From: Diadema setosum
Taxonomy: Eukaryota; Echinodermata; Echinoidea; Diadematoida; Diadematidae
DNA length: 64,000 bases
Direction of reading: 5' to 3'
Assembly (NCBI GenBank): GCA_033980235.1
Contig: CM067065.1
Location: 8,263,328 to 8,327,327, forward strand
The translations under genes and the position numbers were made by a program. The notes under the pieces were generated by a model. That model saw only the letters and a program-made list of their open reading frames with translations. It was not told where the DNA came from and ran no database searches. Of the stretch, positions 53,596 through 64,000 are shown in pieces; positions within the stretch are counted from its first letter, which is position 1; each line of letters opens with the position of its first letter.

Positions 53596-55216
53596 CCCAG
53601 GTCGAAAAACCAGTTGGCAACTGGTACCAGTTGATTCCAGTTAAGGCAACTGGTTTCAATATGGAAATTGGAATGAGTGACTAGAAATCAACTGGTATCA
53701 ACTGGTATTCGTCCAACTGGAATCAACTGGTACCAGTTGTCAACTGGTATCAACTGGAATCAACTAGGATCCAGTTGACAAAATTAATTTGGTGTTTGGT
53801 GTATGGTGTTTGGTGTATGTCAGGACATTGTTAATATCTAACCTAACATAATCCTACAGCTAGTCTTAAAGCCTATACCTATAACTACATTTAGGCTTAG
53901 CCTACATCCTAGACCTAGTTAGTACCAGGGATGTTTCATTCATATATATAGGGCTATATTGCTGTAATGATTTAAGACATGGTTACCAAGTAGATTAAAC
54001 TTTTATTATAAAAATATGAAAATACCTCATCAGAGGTACAAGTTGAAATTGTGAATATCACGGCAATAATATTAAATAAATTTCTAATGCCAGACATTTC
54101 TGAGTTTATTTAAATCATAAAAAAGATGAATTTAACGATATTTTCTCATTTTCACGAAGATAATTTGAATAGCTTATGAATATTCACAAGCAAAAGAACC
54201 AGTAAAAACCAATAGAAACCAACTGATATCAACTGGTATTAGAATTTCAATGATTTAGTGGGTGTTAATATGGAATGGAGTTATGAGCACGTCCAGTCTG
54301 TTACATGGGTATCAAATTGCGTAAACTAATTTGCACACACAACGAAACACACACACGTGCGCACACACACACACATACACACACGCACACGCGCACAAAC
54401 TGGTCAAAATACAGTCTGTCAGTTGAAGTGTCAACTGATCTTAATTGGTTCCAGTTTCATTTAGTTGAAGTCATTAAGAGTCCAAGTTCACTCACGTCAA
54501 ATGTTTTGTTTAATTGTGTTTTGTTTACTTTTTAATTTAATGTTTTAACTAAGTTTTGTTAACCTTTTAATTCAGTTTTAATTGATGAACAAATGGAATT
54601 CAAAAAGTAGACTTCAGCTTGTGTCAACTGGTACACAATAAGATATGAACTGGTATCAACTGGTACCAGTAGACTTGTACTGGTTTCAACTGGTAAGCAG
54701 TGCAACTTCAACTGGTATAAACTGGTACCAGTAAGAGTTCAACTGGTACCAGTACACTTGTACTGGTTTCAACTGGTAAGCAGTGCAACTTCAACTGGTA
54801 TAAACTGGTACAAGTAAGACTTAAACTGGTACCAGTACACTTGTACTGGTTTCAACTGGTAAGCAGTGCAAATTCAACTGGTATAAACTGGTACCAGTAA
54901 GACTACAACTGGTATCGGTAGACTTGTACTGGTTTCAACTGGTAAGCAGTGCAACTTCAACTGGTATAAACTGGTACCACTAAGACTACAACTGGTACCA
55001 GTAGACTTGTACTGGTTTCAACTGGTAAGCAGTGTAACTTCAACTGGTATCAACTGGTTTCAGTTAGAATTGCTTATTTTGTTACTGGAAATTTGGAGTT
55101 ACCGTCTGATTTCAACTGGTACCAGTTGAAACCAGTTAAGACCAGTTAAAACCAGTAAAGACCAGTTAAAAATGCTTCCTGGTTTCTACTGGTTTCTACT
55201 GGTTTTTCGACCTGGG
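53596..55216. mobile_element. 1.6-kb element with CCCAGGTCGAAAAACCAGT ends, full of CAACTGGTACCAGT repeats
   Basis: Perfect 19-base inverted ends (CCCAGGTCGAAAAACCAGT / ACTGGTTTTTCGACCTGGG). Both end regions are dense in CAACTGGT and ACCAGTTG words. From about 54640 to 55050 an ~83-bp unit containing GTACTGGTTTCAACTGGTAA and AGCAGTGCAACTTCAACTGG repeats in tandem about five times. The interior holds a CA microsatellite (54346-54390) and no transposase. Alignment of the LRR gene flanks with the intact start of the paralogue (60453-60420) gives the empty site, so this is a real insertion. Confidence 0.85.
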
Positions 55217-55235
55217 TCTTAGGCATGTTTTGTTT

Positions 55236-56595
55236 CTGTTGGGTGAGAGTGATAGATAAAAATTAGAACACGTTAATTTACCGTGTTTTTTGATGATCAA
55301 GTCTCGTGAAAATTTGGGCTGAAAAGAAGAGAAAAATCTGAGGAGTTTTGGAAACGTATCATTATTCCACAGCATGACTTTTCCAAATAGATCTCATTAG
55401 TGGTCAGTTACACACCAACACAAATGTTAATACTACACTCATGTATAGTCCCAACTCGAATTTTGTATATCGAGAAGATATTACAAGCTTCATGCACAAA
55501 TCTAACACGTATATAAGACATAGCACCATAGTGAATATCAATGTAAATCCAAGAGAGAAATAACGATTGGAATGCAATTTGTATTTCAAGCTAGAGAGAG
55601 AATATACCTGTTAATAAATGGTAATGTTGCAGATGAAACAAAAACCCAACATTATTTCTTAAGAATAGTTCTAAATGTTTGTTACGGATGAAAATAACCA
55701 CTGAAAAATTTGAATCCGTATAATCGATGATAAGTATTGTTGAATACACAAAATGTGAACAATAATTATGATAAGAATGCTTCGAGACTAAAACGTCTAC
55801 AGTTATGGTTTACTGAGAAAAATGCTATTTCCTTGTATTTTAGGCTTTATTGTGAAAATTTTATATGGTTGGATGTTTTGTGATACAACAGACCTACACA
55901 TACGCATTAAATGTGATATCATAGAACATCTTTTTAAATCACTGCTCCCAAAGGTAAACTGGACCTTTAAATGAACATTATATGAGTTATTTGTTGAAAC
56001 TACACTTGGCCTCACAAAAAAAACAAATTGATATCGATACAGCGTGTTGGTTGGGATGGGGCCTTAGGTTTATAGCGTTTTTTTTTTATACTAAATTTTT
56101 GATATCATGAGAAAACTCTTATAAAATAAAATAAGTAATAGCATGCAATTCTGAAAGGATTTTTTTTTTTTCTGGTGAATGATGTTTTGAATCGGCTGAG
56201 ATATCCAAAATAAAGCTATTCTTATAGAATATGGGACCCACCTTTCATTAGAATCGCTTAGTTTTACGTTGTTTCTGGATATCTTAGACATTTGAAAACC
56301 GATTTTCACCAAATAAACTTTTTTCCCTCTATGAATCGTTTATTCTTTGATATGTTATTGAATGAATTTTGATAATCTCACAAGAAATGTGTGTATTCAA
56401 GGCTGATTCTCCATCTCAACCAAAAATATACCATCCATTTAATGTCTCTTTTATATTCGTGAACGTACAAGAAAAGAAAGTAATGGAGAGATTTTGGAGG
56501 CAATGGGGGAATAAACACATAATTATTCTAATCAAGTTGAAAACCTCAAGAAACTATTGGTTGAATTCAGAATACTTATAACAAGTCGAACTTAC
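55236..56595 (-). other. First intron of the LRR gene
   Basis: Spans the donor at 56595 to the acceptor at 55236. It is AT-rich, holds the dispersed repeat at 56190-56460, and shows no coding block. The intron is inferred from splice signals and from homology of the leader exon to 42702-42900. Confidence 0.5.
56190..56460. repeat. Dispersed repeat (GATATCTCAGC family), copy 3
   Basis: GGCTGAGATATCCAAAATAA on the left, then GGATATCTTAGACATTTGAA, AACCGATTTTCACCAAATAA and CATCTCAACCAAAAATATAC. The two halves around GAGATATCC and GGATATCTTAG are inverted, suggesting a palindromic element. Confidence 0.6.
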
Positions 56596-56780
56596 CAAAG
56601 ACGTCCGCAGTTGTCTGGAGAGGGTTTCAAGAATTATCTTCACGAGGAACATAAGAGCGACATGTAAACCTTTACAAGTCGTTGTCTGTTATGGCCAACT
56701 AAATCTGATGAACTGCTCGGAAATCAATCTCCAAGACTGAAGTCTCCGCATTGACACGCCCACAAACACAATGCCTGGTT
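56596..56780 (-). other. Leader (5' untranslated) exon of the LRR gene
   Basis: Ends at 56596 with CGTCTTTG then donor GTAAGT, and matches the orphan exon at 42702-42900. The upstream limit is the limit of visible homology, not a mapped start. It has no ATG-opened frame continuing into exon 2. Confidence 0.5.
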
Positions 56781-57539
56781 AAAAAAAAATAGTAATAATG
56801 AATAAAGATGAAGAAAAAATGCTCATTGACAATTCATAAAGATGAAGTGAAGTGTCATTAATCATTTCTGAATATTTTTGAAGGAAAGTCCTGCGAAATA
56901 TGATGGGGTAGAAATAGGACATGATTCATTTGAATACGTGACGTAATATCTCGTGTCTGGCTTAACATCGCTGATGTCTTAAATGATATAGAATGAAAAT
57001 ACAAATGAAAATATAAAAAAGTCTCAAGTCTATTTAGAGAGCATTTCGAGAAAATAAAAAGAAAACAACATTTTCATGCATCTAATTTGCAAGTACTAGG
57101 AATACTTGTACACAGATTGAAATGTAAAAAAAAAAAAGAATAGCAATTGAGCGATATTTGTCGATATTTCCGTTATCAAGCAATGATAGCCATATTATCT
57201 TGGACTAGGGCCCCAATCTAGGCACTCAAGTAATGTATGTATGTCTAAATATCATTCACAATACAGCAGAGGGGGAGAGAGGCAGAGATATGAGGAATGC
57301 AGAACAAAATAAAAAGAAAGCCTTAAAAAGACAAAAAACAAAACTCTTAAGAAAAAAAAAATGAACAAATATTTAACATACTAGAAATGTATCCTCATGT
57401 CTTGCTGGGAATGAATGCCAAATCATAATCCGTGTTGCCTTGAGCAACACAAAATCCGCGAGTGGAGGCCTTTAATGGCACTACCTGGATCCAAAGAAAA
57501 TGAGTTATCTTTTATCACTAAGAAGTCCTGCCGTCTTGG

Positions 57540-58300
57540 ATAGCTTAATGTTTATCATTTACGCACTGTCTGAGGCCTGGTGATAGTCGCAATGTTGTAC
57601 GGATTTGGAAAATTGAAGCAAACCTGGCGAGGCCATGTCTTTTACAGTATCGCTTCATGACATATTCGGAATAAGTTACAAAGAAAATCCCTTGATCTCC
57701 TGAATTCCTTGGATCTCCCGCCGTCTTGGGCAACTTAATCTTTATCATCTATGCCCCGCATAAGACACGTTGCTAGTCGCTATGTTTTTAAGGACTCACA
57801 AAGGTGGTAAGGCCTCAATATTTGAAAAAAAAAAAAGTTTACAAAGAAAATCCCAGTCCTCCTGAGATTCGTAATCTATGACATTTACCGTCTGAATACA
57901 AAATAGCCGGTCTTCTTTCCTTGTTTTACCAAATATACGCAAGATTATAGAGGAAATGGATTAACTTGGTAACATTACATCGGCTTGCTCTCCTTTGAGG
58001 TGTGTATCAGCCCAGACATCGCTGAAAGGACTTGGGTGTATGGGACTGAAGCAGATTTCTTCTTTCTTTAAACATCGTATGCAATCATGCAGGGATGGAG
58101 GAGGCAAAGTTAATTGTATTGCAAGTGGTCTCTGCATCAAAATCTGCTCACTTTCTATAGCAGTGACAAGAAATGATAGAATGAACATGACTAGTCATTG
58201 AAAAATGTCATCGGTTCATTTGTATATACAACATTTCAGATTACATAGATTCAAACATGTATCTATATAAGAGTCTGTCACTCGTGAAGAAGATCCCTCT
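57540..58300 (-). repeat. Duplicated 5'-flank block of the LRR gene
   Basis: Counterpart of 46480-47100. Within it, GTCTTGGATAGCTTAATGTT and GTCTTGGGCAACTTAATCTT begin two tandem versions of an ~180-bp segment (57530 and 57722), so there is also a local duplication. Confidence 0.6.
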
Positions 58301-58506
58301 TAGGTTTGATCGATTTGATTTCATTCATTTATTGCTCTGTATGGCATCATTTACATTTTTATCAATATAATCAAACATAATATGAACAAATATGATATTC
58401 ATTAAAGCTAGTTTCTACAATTTTAACGATTTTGATTACACATACATCTGTGACATAATTATCGTACATGTGTTATGAACTGTTATACCCTCGGTCTCTT
58501 ACATCA

Positions 58507-60453
58507 GACAGAAGAGGTCAGTAATATCGTTGCAGGTGAATTCCACGTTGGATGACAGCTCAAGACGAAGCGACGAAATGTTCTTAAGATTCCTGATTAA
58601 CCTGGGAAATGTAAACACTGCTCCATCGTTACCACGGCAGGCAGAGTAGATTGGCAGGTGCTCTTAACCACTTGTGTCCAAGACCTCCATAGGATTCTGG
58701 CAGAAATCTATGAAGGATAGTTGTTTAAAATAGAGTGCAAGGTTTGGAGGTATCTCTGATAACCTGCGCATGCTACCGCCTAAATCAAGAGATATCAATG
58801 AGGGAATAGTATTTTCCTTCTCCGTAAGCCCAGTATTTTGCAGATGAAAATGGGTTATTTGGGGAGCCGTAGAAAACGATAATGGGTAAATATAGGTAAT
58901 TGGATTGTTGTTGAAGTTTTGCTGTCTTGAGTTGTGGTGAAACAGAAATCACCATAATATCCCTGACAATGTTATCGGTCATGACCAGTGTTTCGAGATA
59001 ATAGATCCTGTCAAACGTATTGCGATCCAGGACACCAATTCCATTATGACATATAGATACATATTCTTAACAAACAGCATATGTCGTAGAGCTAACCAGT
59101 TACGAATGCGGTTCTTGTCGAGGTCCAGAACCTCAAGAAGAACGAAGGAAAATGCATTCCGACCTATGGATGAAATTCTATTCTATAGAGGGAGAGCGTG
59201 TAAGTATGGAGTTTGGAAATGTCCAGTTATTGAGGTTCATTCTCGCCGAGGAAAAGATATTCAAGTTTATGAAGGTTTTATAAAGTCGAAGCTTGCATGG
59301 AACAAATTTCGTTGTCTGTCAAATCAACAATCAGTAACATTTGTTTGCTGCTCAAGGCCACACGATTAGACAAAAGTGATAATTCACCGATATGCCGGAG
59401 CTCTACTACCGACGAAGAGTTAAGCATTAACGTTTCAATGGAGGAGGAATAGTTACTGAAGGAAATTTTTTGATCGGGACACTTACTGAGCCAAACAGAT
59501 GTTAGACTTGGAATGTTCTTGAGAATTGACGAAATTTTCAGTTTTGTGTTGGCCGCGTCAACGGCAATGGCTTCTAGCTTCTCAAAGTGAGTGGAAATGT
59601 TGACTAGGAAACTTCCCTAATTTCCGAGATAGAGGGATTGCAGGAAAGCGGTAAAAACTGGCTTATTGTATTTCATTTGAGAAAAAGGAAAGTTAAATTG
59701 GATGTGAATCCACTGGTAGATATCCAGGAAATGCGATTGTCTCCCAAATTCACTTTGTTTAGTTTGGGAGGGTAAAATGTTCCACACTTTATGCACGTTA
59801 GTCGTTTTTTTAAGACAGAAATCGTTTCAAGTTGGAACATATCACTGAAAGTAGACTCATTGATATTTTCAATCAAACTGTAACTTAAATCTAGGTTACG
59901 AAGAGCGACGGGACACTGACTCGCCGTCACATGCTTGATGCGATTTACGGAGAGGTCAATGTGTTGTAGGCTCGAAACATTGTTGCGGAATTTTGTCTTA
60001 ATCTCACTAAATGCGTTCTTTCTCAAAGAGATTGATAGGAGGGAAGTGTTATTGTGAAATGTTGTGATCGAAGTTAGTAGAATATTGCAGCGAGAGATAC
60101 TCTGTTAAGTTCTCGCATAGACAAGAACAAATACCCTGGAATATCCCTCAATGAATTTATGTCGAACATAAGACATCTGGTTTCTGGTTTCTTGCAAAAG
60201 TTTGAGGGAAATATTCAATGGCAGAAACTGGTCATCGCTGTAGACACTTGATAAACTATTGTTGAGACAACTTGAAGAAAAACCTTTGTGCAGGATACAC
60301 TTCGGACAGCAGGAACACAGTCACATATTTCAAATATCCTTCCCGCCACAGTCGATGGGGGTATTGCAGAAAGCACACACAGGATCACGTGGATTCCGTT
60401 CAGAATACGAGACCAGCTCCTCATTTTCTTCGCTTTTTCAGACATTCTCGTAC
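58507..60453 (-). pseudogene. Second LRR-Ig paralogue, 3'-truncated and decayed
   Basis: Begins after acceptor AAATATAG (60453), with ATG at 60445. It encodes MSEKAKKMRSWSRILNG, a signal-like segment and CEICDCVPAVRSVSC, as in the upstream paralogue. Ten bases are missing after TKVF, and more frameshifts and stops follow (readable LRR pieces at 60026-59673 and 58982-58785). Sequence similarity stops at 58507, at the position equal to 51770 in the other copy, so the last LRRs, cap, Ig domain and C-terminus are gone. It contains no element at the insertion site seen in its paralogue. Confidence 0.85.
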
Positions 60454-60632
60454 CTATATTTGATTAGGAGTGACAACAATGGATGTAAAAACAAATCTTT
60501 ACTTAACATGTTTTCGATGATACAAATCTCACAAAATTCAGGAAGGATTGAAATACCCGAGATGTTTAAGTAATATATCATATCTGGCCATGACAGTTAA
60601 ACTTTTCAAATAGACCTTATTCGCAGTCACAC

Positions 60633-60635
60633 ATG

Positions 60636-60669
<34 letters not shown>

Positions 60670-60675
60670 CACACC
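60633..60675. repeat. CA microsatellite
   Basis: Interrupted run of CA units upstream of the second LRR copy, in what may be its first intron. Confidence 0.9.
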
Positions 60676-60854
60676 AGATATCAACATTACACGAAAGTGT
60701 GGAGGCCCAAGGCGAATTTCGAACTCCAAGATGACACTGAAGATTAATGCACAAATTGTATACTTATTTAAGAAATAGGACCATAATGAATACCAAGGAC
60801 TTGCTGTTCAGAGAAACAAAGATTTCTAATTAACCTTAATGTAAATTTTCTGGT

Positions 60855-61385
60855 GCGAGTCATGAGCTCAACACCCAAGAATACTACATCCCACGAGTCA
60901 TACTGGCCACGAGCCATACAGCCAACGTGTGATACAGCTCACGAGTCATACAGCCCCATAAACTAGACATCAAGTGAAATACGTCCACGAACTATCAGGT
61001 TCACGAACGTGACACTTAACAAATAAGGCCCACAAGCTATGGCTACAATAGACACAAATCAAATAACGCCCACAAGTCTGAAAACAGGGGGAAAAATCCC
61101 ATGATCTCGGCATTGCACCAGGGGTCTTGATTTTTTTTCAGTGTAGAGATTTTGATGATGATGATGAAGTCTTGTATAGCGCCGGTATCCGCCAAGTGAG
61201 GCGCTCATGGCGCTTGCTCCAAAATAAATACATAATTCAGATCTTGGACCTGATATTACCAGTGTTGAGCTCGTGGTCGTTATTTGATTAGTGTTTATCT
61301 CGTGGACTGTATGATACGCTGGCTATATAACTGGTATGACTCATTGACCCTTATTCAGAGTCCAGCTCATGGGATGACCCCACAT
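60855..61385. repeat. Dispersed CACGAG/GTCATACAG repeat, copy 3
   Basis: CACGAGTCATACTGGCCACG, CACGAGTCATACAGCCCC and ACAAGCTATGGC occur on the left, and GCTCGTGGTCG, CTCGTGGACTGTATGATACG and AGCTCATGGGATGACCCC in the opposite sense on the right. The motif TCTTGTATAGCGCCGGTATC...GGCGCTCATGGCGCT at 61163-61212 lies inside and looks like a separate short repeat. Confidence 0.55.
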
Positions 61386-61615
61386 TTTAGGCTATTTGTC
61401 AACAAAAAGACAATACAAATGATAAGAAATCGTAGTGATTCACTGGACTAATTACACTATGTGAAAAATTCATGAAAATGTCATCACGAAGCTTCATGTA
61501 TTTGGCCTAAAAAAAGTAAATAAAAGAAACAGATCGCGATATCGGTGAGTCAAATTGAACTTCTGCGAAGGCAGGATGAAGGGTGGAAAATTTCAGAAAG
61601 GAATCTATTTTTTTT

Positions 61616-63937
61616 TTAAGGACGTTCCTCAGTTGAGTTTGTGCGCATCCTAGCTGCGCAGGTGTCAGTGACGTAACAAAGAGCGTAGAAGCGCACGCAC
61701 GAGTGATGAGCTGTGCTAGCTGAGCTGAGAAGCTGTTAGTAGATCGAGCTAGAGTGTGGTATGTGTACGTACGGATACCCGACAGCTCCCCACCTCGGCC
61801 GCGCCGGGCAGCCGCGCTGGGCGTCCTCGCTGGGCTCGCGTGCCGACTGTACGCGTTACAATCTGTACATACCACGCAAAGTTCAGCGGTCCGAGCGGCA
61901 TATAGGCACCTACATGGTCATTGTAGCACAACACTGATTGACGGAATCGCGAAGCTTGGAAGTGGTACAGAGCTGTTTCCATTTTCAATCCATATATCTG
62001 TTTTGTGACATGAAGTTCATTATCCGGTCATCAACATGGTAAAGTCGAGTGCTAAGGTACCAAGGGCCTATAGGCCCTAGTCGGGGTCTAAGGCTCACTA
62101 GTCTATTGGACTAGGTGTTAAAACAACAACAACAACAACAACAACAATAACAACAACAACAACAACAAAACAAGCATGTGACTCACATTTCATCTTTAGG
62201 TATAGCAGCTAAAACGATCTGAGTGTCTCTGTTAAAATCTAAGTTAGATCTAAACTTGTCATTACTAGTAATACAAAATATTGGGGGGTTTTATTTTTGG
62301 TTACAACATACAAGGTCACGAAAGTGTTATCAAACAAGACTATTCATCATTTCTTATTACCAAATCTGGTGTAAAAAAGGAGAATAATTTTTTTTTTTTC
62401 GGGGGGAAGGTACTTCTGCATAGCTTACAACACGCACTTTACCAACCACTGCAACAACCAACACATGCAATCTACAATCAACGTCATTGTATTAAGATTT
62501 GTTTTTCATTTGGAGGACCGTCAGACTAATGCCAAAACTCCCATTTCCGTATATGTATTCTTCTTCCTCCATTATCACTTTTTGTACATGGTTACAGCAA
62601 GTGGGTTAAACAAACAAACAAGCGTGCATATCAATAATATGGAGTTTTCCACGCTTGCATCCACATAATACTAAATTGTATCATTATGGCTGTGGAAGGG
62701 AAATGATAACAAAAACGCACATGGACCTTTCTTTCTGAATATTTTTTACCATATCACTGAAATTGAGACATGTTTTTTGTTTGTTTGTGTGTGCTTCTTT
62801 TTTTTTTTTTAAGAAAATGGGGTTTCGAGTGAACCGCATGAGATTCATGCATCCTAGCAGGGCATATCCCTGCATTGGTTCCTGACCAGATTTGGGGGTC
62901 TTACGATGATTTCCGTCGCAAGGAGGCCCTGCTAGCACTAAAACGAGCACATGAACCCCCCATTTTTACAATTCTTCTGCATTAAGTAACCCTTCTTCTA
63001 CAATTTGATAAAGTTTCGTAAAATTGACATGGGTTTTGAATGTACAGCATGACATTCACGAACCCCACCTAATAATCAGGACACCCATGAGAGGTTTATA
63101 ACCAGATTTTGGGGTCCGGTGAGGTGATTTCTATCATCTGGGGATGCTGCCAGCACAAAAATTAGGACATGAACCCCCACTTTTTATTGATTTTCTGGAA
63201 TTAGTAAGCCTTCTTCTATAACTTGGCAAAGTTTCGTGAAAATGACATGGGTTTTGAATGAACAGCTAGCATAAGTTTTATAAACCCACTTGTCAGGGTA
63301 TCCCTGCATAGGTTCTTGACCAGATTTTGGGGACTTACGATGATATATGTCGCATGGGGGCGCTGCTAGCACAAAAACGAGCACATGAACCCCAACTTTC
63401 AATTATTTTTCCGGAATTAGTAACCCTTCGTCTACACTTTGGTAAAGTTTGGTGAAATTGACATGGGTTTCGAATGTACAGCATAAGTTTTATGAACGTT
63501 GTTCTTTTGCTCACCCCTAACAGAAAACGTCGATGAGAAGGATTTGAGAGATTTCGGTGTTTTTTGCCGCGTGAGGGCGCTACTTGCTGAAGAATGAGAG
63601 TGAAAACCCTAACTTTAAAACCTTTTCCTCGTTTTGGGGTACCCTTTTCTTCATTCTTGCAAATTTGGAGAAAATAACGTGGATTTCTGAAAGAATTATG
63701 GGGATTTACGTTTGTCATTGCAGATTTTGTTGCCAATCATGGTCTTGATCATGTAACGCTATCATTTTGGTACAGGACGGCAGATTAGTCATATTCTTCA
63801 AAGTCCCGTAGAAGAAAAACAAGCACATGAACCTATGGTTTTATTTACATATTTGGGCTTCGGATGGGTCAAAGTTACGGTATGGAAAGTTTCAAGAAAA
63901 TGACATGGATTTCACTTTAACTGAGGAACGTCCTTAA
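61616..63937. mobile_element. 2.3-kb element with TTAAGGACGTTCCTCAGTT ends
   Basis: Perfect 19-base inverted ends: TTAAGGACGTTCCTCAGTT at 61616-61634 and AACTGAGGAACGTCCTTAA at 63919-63937. TTAA at both extremes could be a piggyBac-type target duplication or part of the repeat. The left part (61640-61990) is GC-rich. A CAA microsatellite (62122-62167) follows, then a tandem array. No transposase frame was found, so it looks non-autonomous. Confidence 0.75.
62810..63930. repeat. ~217-bp tandem repeats within the 2.3-kb element
   Basis: The phrases GACATGGGTTTTGAATG (63027, 63246, 63461 variant) and AGCACATGAACC (62945, 63380, 63821), with GACCAGATTTTGGGG between, recur at about 217-bp spacing. 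Units become more diverged after 63480. The minus-strand frames crossing the array share SGQEPMQGY because of this repetition and are not genes. Confidence 0.8.
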
Positions 63938-64000
63938 GCGAGATAAAATCAGTCAAGAGACAGGATGAATGATGTGATGGAAGTGAACATGAGTTAAGGA

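Larger units (their letters stand above)
50507..55235 (-). pseudogene. LRR-Ig receptor-like gene (Toll-like ectodomain, no TIR), disrupted
   Basis: Exon 2 starts at acceptor CACCCAACAG (55235), with ATG at 55226. After a 1.6-kb insertion (53596-55216), a second ATG at 53582 opens a signal peptide (RLFVILCVISSLVSSTLAG), then LRRNT cysteines (CEICDCVPAVRSVSC). About twenty leucine-rich repeats follow in pieces at 53582-53037, 53079-52711, 52666-52484, 52509-51640 and 51640-50507. An LRRCT-type cap comes next (NPLVCDCSQRWLTS), then one Ig-like domain (VTCPITSYPEPNITW to LDLSCSTAD) and a hydrophobic C-terminus (CTLQFLLASVICFIFGG). No TIR domain follows, so the product would be membrane- or GPI-anchored, which is inferred. 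Four frameshifts break it. Such LRR receptors serve immunity or adhesion. Confidence 0.8.

Noticed and set aside
62684..63402. Two related minus-strand proteins sharing SGQEPMQGY
   Set aside because: The shared segment comes from ~217-bp tandem DNA repeats. Reading frames are not kept between units.

Overview
Animal nuclear DNA, most likely from an echinoderm and probably a sea urchin. The reasons are intron-rich genes with GT-AG junctions, very dense short inverted-repeat elements and microsatellites, frequent AACGTTA and TAGGCCTA words, and a duplicated family of Toll-like LRR genes. The species is inferred from style and gene content, not proven. All coding content I can support is on the minus strand, except a LINE fragment and one pseudogene copy.

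Layout. 1-15.4 kb has no gene I can support. It holds two opposed arms of a ~480-bp satellite (1-2.2 kb and 5.5-8.4 kb), several MITEs including a near-identical pair 22 bp apart, a purine tract, a cluster of a 14-base motif, and a ~3.4-kb non-coding inverted-repeat element. 15.4-34.1 kb is one eight-exon gene for an MS4A/CD20-like four-pass membrane protein (318 aa when spliced; every intron is phase 0). Its 10.3-kb intron 2 carries an 8,724-bp DNA transposon (22912-31635) with 29-bp perfect terminal inverted repeats. That transposon encodes an intact multi-exon protein of the HADNCxGQNKN family, which looks like an RNase H-fold DDE-type transposase. It also carries a broken inverted copy of that gene and a 5'-truncated LINE.

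34.1-42.5 kb is gene-poor and includes a ~1.5-kb foldback structure. 42.5-61 kb is a tandem duplication of an LRR-Ig receptor-like gene: an orphan first exon with upstream DNA (42.7-47.2 kb), a nearly complete gene broken by four frameshifts and by a 1.6-kb element inserted within its first codons (50.5-56.8 kb), and a 3'-truncated pseudogene (58.5-60.5 kb). Two satellite arrays lie among these copies. 61.6-63.9 kb is another inverted-repeat element with internal tandem repeats.

How the parts relate. The MS4A-like gene appears intact despite the large transposon in its intron and a MITE that supplies its likely polyadenylation signal. The transposase gene also reads through cleanly after splicing, so the element may have been active recently. 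The LRR genes, by contrast, are decaying. All translations, splice joins and repeat alignments were made by eye. Nothing was searched against a database.
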